From: Desulfovibrio sp.
Lineage (GTDB): Bacteria > Desulfobacterota > Desulfovibrionia > Desulfovibrionales > Desulfovibrionaceae
Assembly (NCBI RefSeq): GCF_034006445.1
Contig: NZ_JAVESS010000001.1
Span: 248,001 to 312,000 of the forward strand
Reading direction: 5' to 3'
DNA: 64,000 nucleotides
Position numbers and translations under genes: made by a program. The notes beneath the pieces are model-generated. The model worked only from the letters and a program-made list of their open reading frames with translations, was not told where the DNA came from and did not search any database. Positions 9,174 to 16,891 of this stretch are shown here, piece by piece (position 1 is the first letter of the stretch; the number at the start of each line of letters is the position of its first letter).

Positions 9174-9568
9174 TAAGGTAACGTGCCTTTTTCATGGTCC
9201 AGTACGATGATGGTATCTTTGCCTTTTTTAACCGCTGAGCCAGGCTTGCCCGGCACCTCAAGCACCTTGCCATTGGCTTTAATGCTCACGTCGCGGGTGA
9301 CCACTTTTTCTTCCATCACGTTGTCTTTCCATTTTTTTTCAACAACTTCGAGGGTGTATATGGTATCTCCCTTTTTGACCTGAGCGCCTTTTTCTACCGC
9401 AATGGAAATGAGCTTTCCATCCTGACTGGCTTTCACTTTCACCGTGGGCACAATAAAGGCCATGTAGCCAAGGACGAAAAGTACTACAAGTCCGGCGAAA
9501 ATGATGGAAGCGACATCTTCATGCCGGTCATTTTTAAAGACTGTCATTTTCTGCTTTTCGTTACTCAT
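9173..9568 (-). CDS. Small membrane-anchored biotinyl/lipoyl-like protein
   Basis: This 131-residue protein has a soluble N-terminus, one membrane helix (about 22-42) and an extracytoplasmic barrel-sandwich region (about 45-130) in which two half-motifs, VEKGAQVKKGDTI and PGKPGSAVKKGKDTI, resemble the two halves of a biotinyl/lipoyl hairpin. The modified lysine motif (MKM or DKA) is absent, so covalent carrier function is unlikely. It resembles an isolated membrane-fusion-type adaptor domain. It lies between the exporter and the universal stress protein with overlaps or 15-bp gaps, so all three are one operon. I know no characterised homologue. Confidence 0.75.
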   Translation of the reverse strand: MSNEKQKMTVFKNDRHEDVASIIFAGLVVLFVLGYMAFIVPTVKVKASQDGKLISIAVEKGAQVKKGDTIYTLEVVEKKWKDNVMEEKVVTRDVSIKANGKVLEVPGKPGSAVKKGKDTIIVLDHEKGTLP

Positions 9569-9583
9569 TGTATGTTCCTTTGA

Positions 9584-10693
9584 CTAGAATGCGCCGGTTT
9601 TGGGCATGAACAACAAAATAACGACAAGTGCCAACACATATTTTGCCATACCCGCTGTCAGGCCAAGGCGCAAAGGCTTGCCGCCAGCGGCCTTGATTTC
9701 GCGAAAATCGATGTACGCTCCCTGTCCCACAAGGCCGATACCGAATATCCACTGCATGCAGTCACGCAGAAAATGCAGCGTCTCAGACCCTTCAGCACCG
9801 AGCATTCCCAAGGAAGACAGGGCAGTCATACCGAAAAAGCCCAGAACGAAGATGGGGAACTTGGAGATGAGGATTTCTTTGAGGCTGATGTGCTCGGCCT
9901 CGCCTTCGCCCTTCCAGTACCAGACGGTGATGGCAAACACCACGAAGGGGATGCTGATGACGCGTACCACGTTCCACACTTCGCCGTAGGCAACGGCTGT
10001 TCCCGGGGCGATCACGGGGTTGAAGGCAAGGCATGTGGCAAGCACCTGGCCTGAATTCAGAATGCCTGTACCCACCCATGCGCCGTATTGCAGGTCTGAC
10101 AGGTTAAGAGCTTTGCCGATAAAGGGGCTGATGAACATGGTCACAATGCCGAAACCAAGGATGGTGGCTATGGCAAGCGCCAGATCGACCGGTCGGGCGC
10201 GCACGCCCGGTGCTGCCGCCACGGCGGCGGAAACACCGCACACACCGCAGGCCGCAGCCATAACCGCCGCCACAGAGCGGTCAACTTTCCATAATTTGCT
10301 CAGAAACATGATGAGAAAGACGGTGCCAAACACAAAGGCCATGATCAGCAGCGCGGCACTGACGCCGAGCTTGAGAAGGCTTTGAATGGTGTACAGGGAT
10401 CCCAGCATGATAACGCCTGTTTTGATGAACAGACGGGTTGTGCGAAAGCCCGCATCAGCCCAGGCAGGAATTTGACCTCCAAAAAGCACGTTGCGGAACA
10501 GCATGCCAGCAATGATGGAAAGCAGGATATAGTTAAGGCTCAACACCTGAACGGGCCAGCCCTTAATGCCAAAAAGCGTTATGCCACCCAACCACGGAAC
10601 CGCATACATACGCAGTACAGCCAATGTGCCGACCATCAATGCAAGGCCGGGGATAATGGCTATGATTTTACCCAGCAGTCCTTTGTCTTCCAT
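9584..10693 (-). CDS. YeiH/UPF0324-family putative sulfate exporter
   Basis: This 369-residue polytopic protein has about ten membrane helices. The CGVCGVSAAVAAAPGV segment and the GTGILNSGQV motif mark the UPF0324 family, annotated as putative sulfate exporters though poorly characterised. It is the first gene of a three-gene minus-strand operon with the lipoyl-like membrane protein and a universal stress protein. The ATG has a GGAGG sequence about six bases upstream. In a sulfate reducer, release of a sulfur oxyanion is plausible, but the substrate is not shown by the sequence. Confidence 0.85.
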   Translation of the reverse strand: MEDKGLLGKIIAIIPGLALMVGTLAVLRMYAVPWLGGITLFGIKGWPVQVLSLNYILLSIIAGMLFRNVLFGGQIPAWADAGFRTTRLFIKTGVIMLGSLYTIQSLLKLGVSAALLIMAFVFGTVFLIMFLSKLWKVDRSVAAVMAAACGVCGVSAAVAAAPGVRARPVDLALAIATILGFGIVTMFISPFIGKALNLSDLQYGAWVGTGILNSGQVLATCLAFNPVIAPGTAVAYGEVWNVVRVISIPFVVFAITVWYWKGEGEAEHISLKEILISKFPIFVLGFFGMTALSSLGMLGAEGSETLHFLRDCMQWIFGIGLVGQGAYIDFREIKAAGGKPLRLGLTAGMAKYVLALVVILLFMPKTGAF

Positions 10694-11547
10694 TGTCTTC
10701 CTCCGACATTGTGTAGGTGTTAGGGGATAAACATTTTTTTCACAAACTCTTATGGGTTAGAGGTTTGGATATTTAGAATGCGTAGCATGAGAAAACTGAT
10801 TGCGCAAGTATCTTTGTACTCTTTGAGTGATTACTCAAGATGGTTTCAACCCGTAAAATATTAGTTCTCAGTGTATAGATTATCTGATTTATAATATTAG
10901 ATATTTCTATTTGATATAACATGCTGTGGTATTTGGGCGGGCCGTTTGGAGCCTGCACAAGGGGCTGATTGTGGATAATCACTTGAATATTGGGCTCGAA
11001 TAATTTCGATGCAGAATATACGGGGGCTATGCTCGGAGCCGTCCACTTCAGGGTATAAATATTGTTATTTAAGGTTGTTATGCGTTGTGCTGGACGGGTT
11101 TTCAACTTTGAAAAAAAATAAGATCACAAAGATATTCTGCTTTAAAGGAACGCGATTGCGCTCGTTTGGCTGTCTGCACAGTTTGTTGTGAAAGAATGGA
11201 TAAGATGGGGATATTGTGGCAATGAGGCAAACTGCTTTGCCAGCCAGATGGTTTGGAGCCGGGGTTTTTGTGCGGTAGTTGGGGAGCGCCTTTGTCCGGT
11301 GCAGTTTCTTACGATGTCATTTTTATGAGAATTTGCATCGGGAAGACTTCGGGTAGGGGACATCTGATCTTGGAAATAGAGCTACCAGCCATCGATGTGT
11401 GATGTGCGGCAGATTGCACAGGTGGCTGTGTTTTTTTCGCCCCGCTGAACGGGATTTTCATCAACTGGCGGGTCATGCCGGAAGGGCAGGTGGAGGTATG
11501 CTTACTCACAAAGTAGGCAAGAAAAATTAGCTTTTTAAAATTCTTGC
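10694..11547. other. AT-rich intergenic region upstream of tRNA genes
   Basis: No convincing gene is visible. A 110-codon frame on the minus strand (10773-11105) has no ribosome site and odd composition. The stretch 10770-10920 is very AT-rich and may contain the promoter for the minus-strand exporter operon. Confidence 0.5.
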
Positions 11548-11576
11548 TTGACAGTCGAGCGACCATCACATATACA
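11548..11576 (+). promoter_or_regulatory. Sigma-70 promoter of the tRNA-Gln/tRNA-Glu operon
   Basis: TTGACA (11548-11553) is separated by exactly 17 bp from TATACA (11571-11576), a near-consensus vegetative promoter. Transcription would begin around 11583, a few bases before tRNA-Gln at 11589. Confidence 0.9.
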
Positions 11577-11588
11577 CACTCTTCGTGT

Positions 11589-11663
11589 TGGGCTGTCGTT
11601 CAATTGGCAGGACGACGGATTCTGACTCCGTTAATCAAGGTTCGAGTCCTTGCAGCCCAGCCA
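11589..11663 (+). tRNA. tRNA-Gln (CTG anticodon)
   Basis: A full cloverleaf is visible: acceptor TGGGCTG/CAGCCCA, anticodon stem ACGGA/TCCGT around loop TTCTGAC (anticodon CTG), T-arm CAAGG-TTCGAGT-CCTTG, discriminator G and encoded CCA. It is cotranscribed with tRNA-Glu 11 bp downstream. Confidence 0.95.
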
Positions 11664-11674
11664 ACACACAGTGC

Positions 11675-11751
11675 GTCCCCATCGTCTAGCCGGCCCAGGA
11701 CAACGGCCTTTCACGCCGTCGACAGGGGTTCAAATCCCCTTGGGGACGCCA
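11675..11751 (+). tRNA. tRNA-Glu (TTC anticodon)
   Basis: Acceptor GTCCCCA/TGGGGAC, anticodon stem ACGGC/GCCGT around CTTTCAC (anticodon TTC), T-loop TTCAAAT and encoded CCA are all present. The last 40 bp (11713-11752) are repeated exactly at 13971-14010, so the gene served as an integration site and was left intact. Confidence 0.95.
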
Positions 11752-11752
11752 A
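11713..11752 (+). repeat. Left att-like direct repeat (tRNA-Glu 3' end)
   Basis: These 40 bp run from the anticodon stem through CCA plus one base and are identical to 13971-14010. This is the copy that completes the functional tRNA. Confidence 0.9.
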
Positions 11753-11761
11753 GTAAATTCA

Positions 11762-11790
11762 GGCACCTACAGCAATGTAGGTGCCTTTTC
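11762..11790 (+). terminator. Terminator of the tRNA operon
   Basis: GGCACCTAC (11762-11770) pairs with GTAGGTGCC (11777-11785), followed by TTTTC. It lies 10 bp after tRNA-Glu, just inside the island. Confidence 0.92.
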
Positions 11791-11827
11791 TTGTTTTGGT
11801 TACATGATGCTGGTTACATTTTATTGA

Positions 11828-11868
11828 GATGAAAGGCCGAAGTCCTGGGCCGGCTAAACGCTGGGGAC
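11828..11868 (-). pseudogene. Inverted fragment of tRNA-Glu 5' half
   Basis: Read on the minus strand, this segment matches the first 38 bases of tRNA-Glu at 34 positions: the acceptor strand, the AGCCGGCCCAGGAC D-arm and CGGCCTTTC up to the anticodon. The 3' half is missing. It lies 76 bp inside the left island border in opposite orientation to the intact gene, so it may be a relic of an earlier integration or of the element's own tRNA fragment. Confidence 0.75.
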
Positions 11869-11967
11869 GCCTTGCCCATGCGGAAAAAGTTTGCATGAAG
11901 GACTCGGAATAAGTTTTGGGTCGGCTTAAAAATAGGGAAAACACTTCCAGCACAAGGAGTTATCCCT

Positions 11968-12201
11968 ATGGCACGCGAACCCTTACTGAAACAAAGATTA
12001 AATCGCTTAAACCCAGAAACAAACCCTATAAAGTCAGCGACGGTACCATCGGCGGGTTGCATATTGCCGTGTCGGTTGACTAAGGATGAAGCGATTGAAC
12101 ATCTGCTAAAAGAAACATACCAGCAAGCATATAAAGCTGGCTACATTGATGGTCACAAGGACGGCACATTAAAAACTATACCAACACCAGAGCAAGCCTG
12201 A
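11968..12201 (+). CDS. Small hypothetical protein of the island
   Basis: This 77-residue product is preceded by AAGGAG seven bases before the ATG, so it is probably expressed. I do not recognise it. The N-terminus is basic and the C-terminal half, rich in Lys, Glu and Tyr (DEAIEHLLKE, YQQAYKAGYIDG), looks helical. No membrane segment or metal motif is seen. It lies first after the tRNA terminator and is separated from the SIR2 gene by another small gene. It could be a DNA-binding or regulatory protein of the island, but nothing in the sequence proves this. Confidence 0.6.
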   Translation: MAREPLLKQRLNRLNPETNPIKSATVPSAGCILPCRLTKDEAIEHLLKETYQQAYKAGYIDGHKDGTLKTIPTPEQA

Positions 12202-12303
12202 GCAAAAGCTTTTGGTGCAGCCGCCGAACTTTATGAGCGTAACGGTATATTAATTTTTCAGATGTGTACGCACAACGGCGACCAACTGAGATAACACATT
12301 AAT

Positions 12304-12600
12304 ATGCACATGAAGAACCGCTTACTTCCCACTGAACCCCAAAAAAACTCTGCGCTTAACATACTTAAAAGCATAGGCAAAAATATCGCTATATTTTGCG
12401 CGATGATACTTGCTATTTCAGGGGTTATGTTTGGGTATATGTTTTGGAAAGACCACAGAACGCCACCGGAAACGCAGCAGCAAAAATTGGACAGGCTTTG
12501 CCAAGAAGCAGAACGGGACATGCAGCGCGAATACCACTCGCCTGAAGGACAAAAGTATTTGGAAGAATTGCGGCTAAATTACGAAATGAATTGTAAATAG
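12304..12600 (+). CDS. Small single-pass membrane protein of the island
   Basis: This 98-residue product has one clear membrane helix (about residues 29-48) flanked by a basic N-terminus and a charged C-terminal tail with possible coiled-coil character (residues 55-95). Starts at 12304 or 12310 are both possible and no strong ribosome site is present. It is convergent with the SIR2-like gene, 35 bp from that gene's stop. I do not recognise the family. A membrane partner for the SIR2 protein is conceivable but unsupported beyond linkage. Confidence 0.5.
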   Translation: MHMKNRLLPTEPQKNSALNILKSIGKNIAIFCAMILAISGVMFGYMFWKDHRTPPETQQQKLDRLCQEAERDMQREYHSPEGQKYLEELRLNYEMNCK

Positions 12601-12635
12601 CGCCAAAGTCAACATTTTTGCTATGATGGCATAGC

Positions 12636-13697
12636 TCAAAGCTCTATCTTTTCATTCGGCGCAATTGGGTCGCCAGAAAACGCAACACGCTTTGTGTCGT
12701 ATTGCTCTTCTTCGGCGATAAGTGGCGCGACCCACTCTTGCAGTTCGCGCAAAGTCTTAAACTTGGGGAATGGGTTATCGTCCCATGGGGCACACATTAA
12801 GGTGGCGGCAGCAAAAGCATCACAGCTCCTACGCGGATGTGTGAATAAATAGCTCTGATATATATTTTCTGAGATCATATAGTGTTGCCGAATAAAAAAA
12901 TCTTGCCATGTGTTCTCAAGGTCATTGCGCGAACGTATATCTATGATTTCGACTTCCGCCAGCTCCAAAGCTGGGTTAGTGCTCCAATCTCCAAGCATTA
13001 GCGAACGAGCTTCAACGTCTGTGACTGGCGCGCTATAGCCAAAAATTGTCAAAAAATAAGCGTGATTAAGATAGCGGCGCAACGTATCCCATTCTCCCAT
13101 AATGTATGGATCGCTGTTGTAATTCTTGTGCTTAACAGGGTAGAGAAGTTTTGATGGGGCTAAGACTTCTTTACAACGGGGACAACGACGACCATTGACT
13201 CCAGCTACATTACACGAATAGCAGGTGCCAATTTTTACATTTCCATGCAAAAATGCAATTCTAGGACGATGTTTTTCTGTCACAACTTCATTACGCGTGT
13301 ATGCTTCAACAAGAAAGGGATCCCAATTGAATGTAGCAATTATATCTTTTTTTCGGAGGCTTAAGATAAGGTGATCATAAATCGTTGGTTCGTTAGGCAA
13401 GGCAAGTGAGCTAAAAAATTCATATACCCTAGATTCGATGATCGCCTTTAAGTTCTCATTAGCCCCAGATGAGCATAATTCGTCATAAAAAGCCTCAAAA
13501 TTTAAGTTCGTTGTACTGTAACCAGCGTCTTTTATCACCACACGCAGAGAAAGAACATCGAGCAAGTCTTGCATCGAAGGAAGTCGTGCTCCCTTTTTTC
13601 CCCAATCAAGATAAGCGGCAATACTTGCTCCGGCACCAAGTAGCACGACATGTGGAGCATGGTTAACATTGTTATTCATGGGTGGTAATTTTGGCAT
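12636..13697 (-). CDS. Standalone SIR2-like protein, probable anti-phage effector
   Basis: This 353-residue protein has a Rossmann-type GAGAS at 21-25, TFNWD with N124 and D126, and LHG with H151, in the order found in SIR2-family NAD-binding enzymes. C159, C162, C172 and C175 form a CxxC...CxxC zinc ribbon, followed by a conserved GYS segment near 220. Related SIR2 domains in defence systems such as Thoeris, DSR and pAgo-linked SIR2 hydrolyse NAD after phage sensing. No second defence gene is adjacent. The ATG at 13697 is chosen because AAGGA lies nine bases upstream. NADase activity and defence role are inference. Confidence 0.78.
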   Translation of the reverse strand: MPKLPPMNNNVNHAPHVVLLGAGASIAAYLDWGKKGARLPSMQDLLDVLSLRVVIKDAGYSTTNLNFEAFYDELCSSGANENLKAIIESRVYEFFSSLALPNEPTIYDHLILSLRKKDIIATFNWDPFLVEAYTRNEVVTEKHRPRIAFLHGNVKIGTCYSCNVAGVNGRRCPRCKEVLAPSKLLYPVKHKNYNSDPYIMGEWDTLRRYLNHAYFLTIFGYSAPVTDVEARSLMLGDWSTNPALELAEVEIIDIRSRNDLENTWQDFFIRQHYMISENIYQSYLFTHPRRSCDAFAAATLMCAPWDDNPFPKFKTLRELQEWVAPLIAEEEQYDTKRVAFSGDPIAPNEKIEL

Positions 13698-13876
13698 TCG
13701 CAACTGTCCTTTTTGAGTAGCAATCGGAGCTTTTTGGCAATATTTGCACGAGGAAAGAGAAGCATCGATATTACGCTGGAAAGCACTCGAATGCCACCCA
13801 TGGATAGACTCGACCCCAAACCCGTGATTCTATTTTCTATTCTGTGAATGGCATTCGCAGTCCATTAAGGGAACTA

Positions 13877-13901
13877 TTCAAATCCCCCCGGCGACGCCAA
13901 G
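13877..13901 (+). repeat. Diverged third att-like copy of a tRNA 3' end
   Basis: TTCAAATCCCC-CCGG-CGACGCCAAG matches the tRNA-Glu T-loop and 3' acceptor at 22 of 25 bases. It lies 70 bp before the perfect right repeat, which suggests two successive insertions or a displaced older att site. Confidence 0.65.
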
Positions 13902-13970
13902 CGTTGATTTTTCAGTCGGGAAAAGTTTAGGGAAAAATATTTAGCGAATAAATTCATCCTAATGGATACA

Positions 13971-14010
13971 ACGCCGTCGACAGGGGTTCAAATCCCCTTG
14001 GGGACGCCAA
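13971..14010 (+). repeat. Right att-like direct repeat (tRNA-Glu 3' end)
   Basis: It is identical over 40 bp to 11713-11752. It marks the distal boundary of the island. Confidence 0.9.
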
Positions 14011-14084
14011 ATGATTCCATGAGGTTATAATAAAAACCTCACCAGATACCCACAGGGGGTTAGTCCCGGGGGTTAGTTTTGAAA

Positions 14085-14114
14085 AAAGGCTGCATGAGAG
14101 TGCAGCCTTTTTTC
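14085..14114 (+). terminator. Rho-independent terminator-like hairpin
   Basis: GGCTGCA pairs with TGCAGCC around TGAGAG, followed by TTTTTTCG. It lies about 75 bp beyond the right att repeat. It may originally have ended the tRNA transcript before insertion of the island. Confidence 0.8.
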
Positions 14115-14146
14115 GTTTTCAAAAACGAAGTCTGAAGCATGTTCTT

Positions 14147-14400
14147 CTACTCCGTACCTGTTGGGATGAGTTTAGCGGATGTTCGCCCGCAATTGCGGCG
14201 AACCACAACTGCCTTTGCCTCTCCCCCCTGCTTCTCTTCCTTTTTGCCTGCAAAGGATTCCTTTTTTGATAAAGGCGAAGAAGGAGCAGGAAAGAGGATG
14301 TGACGATTTGCAGGACCACGACTTGCCAGTGCATAAACCGCCACAAGGTACAGGAAACCGCGCCGCAAAAGAGGAGGCGCATGGAAGCATTAGGCCGACA
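14147..14400 (-). pseudogene. Probable IS3-family transposase fragment
   Basis: On the minus strand the segment RRGFLYLVAVYALASR (beginning at 14368) resembles the start of the rve integrase core of IS3-family transposases, and a RPN triplet occurs upstream in a shifted frame as expected for that region. Stops and frameshifts occur on both sides and no terminal repeats were found. The assignment rests on this short match only, so it is tentative. Confidence 0.35.
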
Positions 14401-14643
14401 CATATTGAAATTGAGGAAGCCGGAGATCTATCTGCGCACAACCATACGATGCATATCTGCCAAGCAAAATGGAAGATGATGATATCTCGAAAGAAAAAGA
14501 TATCATCACCTCTTTGCAATTTTTAACCTATGTCTACTCTGGCATACCTAAATTTTATTCTTTACTATCAGCTTATTAATCTAAAAAAATCTGGCGCGGT
14601 AGTTGCTAATGATGCGGCAACATTATGTATTTGGAGCGTATGC

Positions 14644-15387
14644 ATGTTTATTCTTCTAGCCTTGGTAGCCATTCTCGTGGGCGCGCTTATTGGCACGGTC
14701 GGTGTAGGTGGTATCCTGCTCATTCCCGCCCTAAACGAACTCGCCAACCTTCCCATTCAGGTGGCCATGGGAACGGCCTTGTTCAGCTTCATTTTCACCG
14801 GAGTGCTGGGCACATGGCTATACCAGCGCCACGGGAGCATCGACTGGGGCATTACGGTTCCCGTCTGCCTCGGGGCGCTCCTGTCAGGCTATGTTGGGGC
14901 TCTGTGCAATGGCTACGCCACGCCGCGCCTACTGGAGATCCTGCTGGGCAGCGTCATCATTTTTGCCGGTGTCTACGCGCTGTTACCTGCCTGCAAAAAA
15001 TCCGCAGAACATCATCCTCGGCGGCGGCTCCCTCTGTTGCTGGGTATAGGCGCATTGGTGGGCTTCGGTTCAGGGCTCACTGGTGTGGGCGGCCCCGTTC
15101 TTTCAGTACCACTTATGGTCATACTGGGGTTCGCCCCATTGACGGCTATCGCCACAAGTCAGGTCATTCAGATCACGGCGGCGCTTTCCGGCACACTGGG
15201 CAATGTTTCCAACGGAGCCATCAATTTTACAGTCGCGGCATGGGTGACGGTGCTGGAACTCGTGGGCGTAATTCTAGGCGCAGGTATGGCTCATACCGTG
15301 TCTACTGCAACCTTAAAAAAGACGGTTTCGGTGGTGTGCATACTCGTCGGTGGTTTCATCCTGACGAGGGCATTAATACAATCTTAA
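14644..15387 (+). CDS. TauE/SafE-family permease (short type)
   Basis: This 247-residue protein has seven to eight membrane helices and the repeated glycine motifs of the TauE/SafE family: GTVGVGG near the N-terminus and GLTGVGGPV in the second half. The family moves sulfite, sulfoacetate or other small anions. I chose the ATG at 14644, with GGAG seven bases upstream; the longer frame from 14530 adds a non-family leader. It stands alone between accessory scraps, next to a sulfotransferase relic, so the substrate might be a sulfonate or sulfite; that is speculation. Confidence 0.85.
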   Translation: MFILLALVAILVGALIGTVGVGGILLIPALNELANLPIQVAMGTALFSFIFTGVLGTWLYQRHGSIDWGITVPVCLGALLSGYVGALCNGYATPRLLEILLGSVIIFAGVYALLPACKKSAEHHPRRRLPLLLGIGALVGFGSGLTGVGGPVLSVPLMVILGFAPLTAIATSQVIQITAALSGTLGNVSNGAINFTVAAWVTVLELVGVILGAGMAHTVSTATLKKTVSVVCILVGGFILTRALIQS

Positions 15388-15416
15388 TTGAACAAGGGGT
15401 ATTGCAAGTCCATTAC

Positions 15417-15545
15417 ACGTAACGAACGCCCATATTCATGATTGGTGCGGAACGTTCTGGACCAACACTGGTTATGGCGCTTCTCGGTTGCCACTCACGT
15501 ATCGCCGTGCCGGAAGTCGTGTGGTACTATTATACTGCCCCGGAA
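15417..15545 (+). pseudogene. N-terminal relic of a sulfotransferase
   Basis: Read in the frame of the ATG at 15438, the sequence gives TPIFMIGAERSGPTLVMALL and then a HSRIAVPEVVWYY segment, which is the 5'-phosphosulfate-binding start of PAPS-dependent sulfotransferases (usually GxxRSGTT). The T in RSGTT is P here. After about 40 residues the similarity ends and the frame runs on without family features into antisense of the LysR gene. The rest of the gene has been lost. Confidence 0.6.
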
Positions 15546-15851
15546 GCATCAACCACGCAGGCGTGCAGGTATTCCCATTCTAACCTTTTTTGCTCCAACT
15601 ATTCTAGATTGAAGTGCTTCTTGTTCTCGCTTTCATCATGTGGAAGGGAACAGAATTGTGTGGCTGGAGCAAAATCTCGAAAAAGATCGGAGCAAAAAAC
15701 CGCAAACCATAGAGCGGTAACTATCTCTGCGTTTTTTTACGACTGGATCGAGCTATTGCTCTGGCAACAAATCGCAGGACGGTGCACGACAATGACGTAT
15801 CATTGGACAGTCGCGTGCGGGTTCGCCAATGAAAGGAAACGCCTCACGGAT

Positions 15852-16739
15852 TCAACTAGTATTAGCTTCACCCAAAATCCATCGTGCAAACGCTTGTACA
15901 GGTTCCCCGCTCAGCTCAATGGACTCAGGGAGGATGAGGCAAAATGTTTTGGAGATGGTTTTTCCCTCTGGCCAAGGAGCGACCAACCGACCTTGTGCAA
16001 GTTCATTTTCAACGTAGAGACGCGGAACCAGGGCTACACCAAGGCCAGCCAATGCAGCTTCGATCAACATCGAATGAAGGTCATAACACGCGCCAATTGC
16101 AGGATTGCTCAGCGGGATTCCTGTCTCCTGGGCATAGCGTTGCCACGCATCGGGATTCTGCCGTCGGTGCAAACGCGGTATGCTATCCAGCGTGGCCCCT
16201 CCAGGGCTTTCTTTTAGAAGATCAGGACAGCACACCGGGACTAATACCTCACTCAGCAGGCGGTGCGTCCGCATTCCCGTCCAAGCTGGGTGCTCGAAAT
16301 GGATGGCCGCATCGAATCCGCTTCCGGCAAGGACAAAGGGTTCCATGCGCTCGGCAAGATGCACAGTGATGTTTGGGTGTTTCTGCTGAAATCGTGACAG
16401 ACGGGGAATAAGCCACCTCATCGCAAACGTCGGGATGGTGGCAATATCCAAGTTGGCGCCATCATGGGGCTGCCCCATCAGATACAAGCTGTCCCGATCT
16501 AATCGATCGAGTACTTCACGAACTTGTTTCGCGTAGCGCTCCCCGCTGGGAAGGAGTCGGACGCGATTTCCGATTCGTTGGAATAACGTGACCCCAAGAA
16601 ATGCTTCCAAACGACCAATCTGACGACTGATTGCTCCTTCGGTTAGAAATAGTTCATCTGCTGCACGAGCGAAGCTGCCATGACGCGCAGCAGCCTCGAA
16701 TGCCATGAGTGAAGTGGTGCTAGGAATCTTCCGGCGCAT
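15852..16739 (-). CDS. LysR-family transcriptional regulator (GcvA-like)
   Basis: This 295-residue protein has a winged helix-turn-helix at residues 5-60 (SFARAADELFLTEGAISRQIGRLE) and a two-lobe effector-binding domain after about 90. The FARAADEL and IPTFAMRWLIPRL segments fit the GcvA/AmpR branch. The ATG at 16739 has AGGA six bases upstream; a longer start at 16802 would overlap the divergent gene's leader. It is divergent from the dimeric-barrel/tautomerase pair (16892-17771), which it probably controls from the shared 150-bp region. Confidence 0.9.
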   Translation of the reverse strand: MRRKIPSTTSLMAFEAAARHGSFARAADELFLTEGAISRQIGRLEAFLGVTLFQRIGNRVRLLPSGERYAKQVREVLDRLDRDSLYLMGQPHDGANLDIATIPTFAMRWLIPRLSRFQQKHPNITVHLAERMEPFVLAGSGFDAAIHFEHPAWTGMRTHRLLSEVLVPVCCPDLLKESPGGATLDSIPRLHRRQNPDAWQRYAQETGIPLSNPAIGACYDLHSMLIEAALAGLGVALVPRLYVENELAQGRLVAPWPEGKTISKTFCLILPESIELSGEPVQAFARWILGEANTS

Positions 16740-16891
16740 AAGAGATCCTATTTGTGCCTCGATTATGATTAACCTTGACTTTTTGTCACTAACGTATGCC
16801 AAAACTTCGATTTACAGGCTTATTTCAAAGCTCTACCTTGAAAATATATCAACACAAAGACAGGCACAAGTCTTCTGATTGCGAGGAATCT

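Larger units (their letters stand above)
11713..14010. mobile_element. tRNA-Glu-integrated mini-island carrying a SIR2-like gene
   Basis: A 40-bp direct repeat of the tRNA-Glu 3' end (11713-11752 and 13971-14010, identical) bounds 2.3 kb. A third, diverged copy lies at 13877-13901 (22 of 25 bases match). The cargo is two small unknown genes and a SIR2-like gene. There is no integrase, so the island is either non-autonomous or has lost its recombinase. The base composition is lower in GC than the flanking core genes. The boundaries are seen directly; mobility is inference from att-like structure. Confidence 0.8.
13698..14643. other. Intergenic region between the SIR2-like gene and the TauE gene
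   Basis: It contains the two right-hand tRNA-Glu-derived repeats, a terminator at 14085-14113 and a probable transposase scrap at 14147-14400. No intact gene is visible; the 115-codon frames on both strands around 14172-14526 lack ribosome sites and are mutually antisense. Confidence 0.55.

Noticed and set aside
10773-11105. 110-codon minus-strand frame in AT-rich DNA
   Set aside because: No ribosome site, no family resemblance and composition like the surrounding non-coding DNA.
15546-16217. Continuation of the sulfotransferase-like frame into a 259-codon reading frame
   Set aside because: After about 40 residues the family resemblance stops and the rest is largely antisense to the LysR gene.
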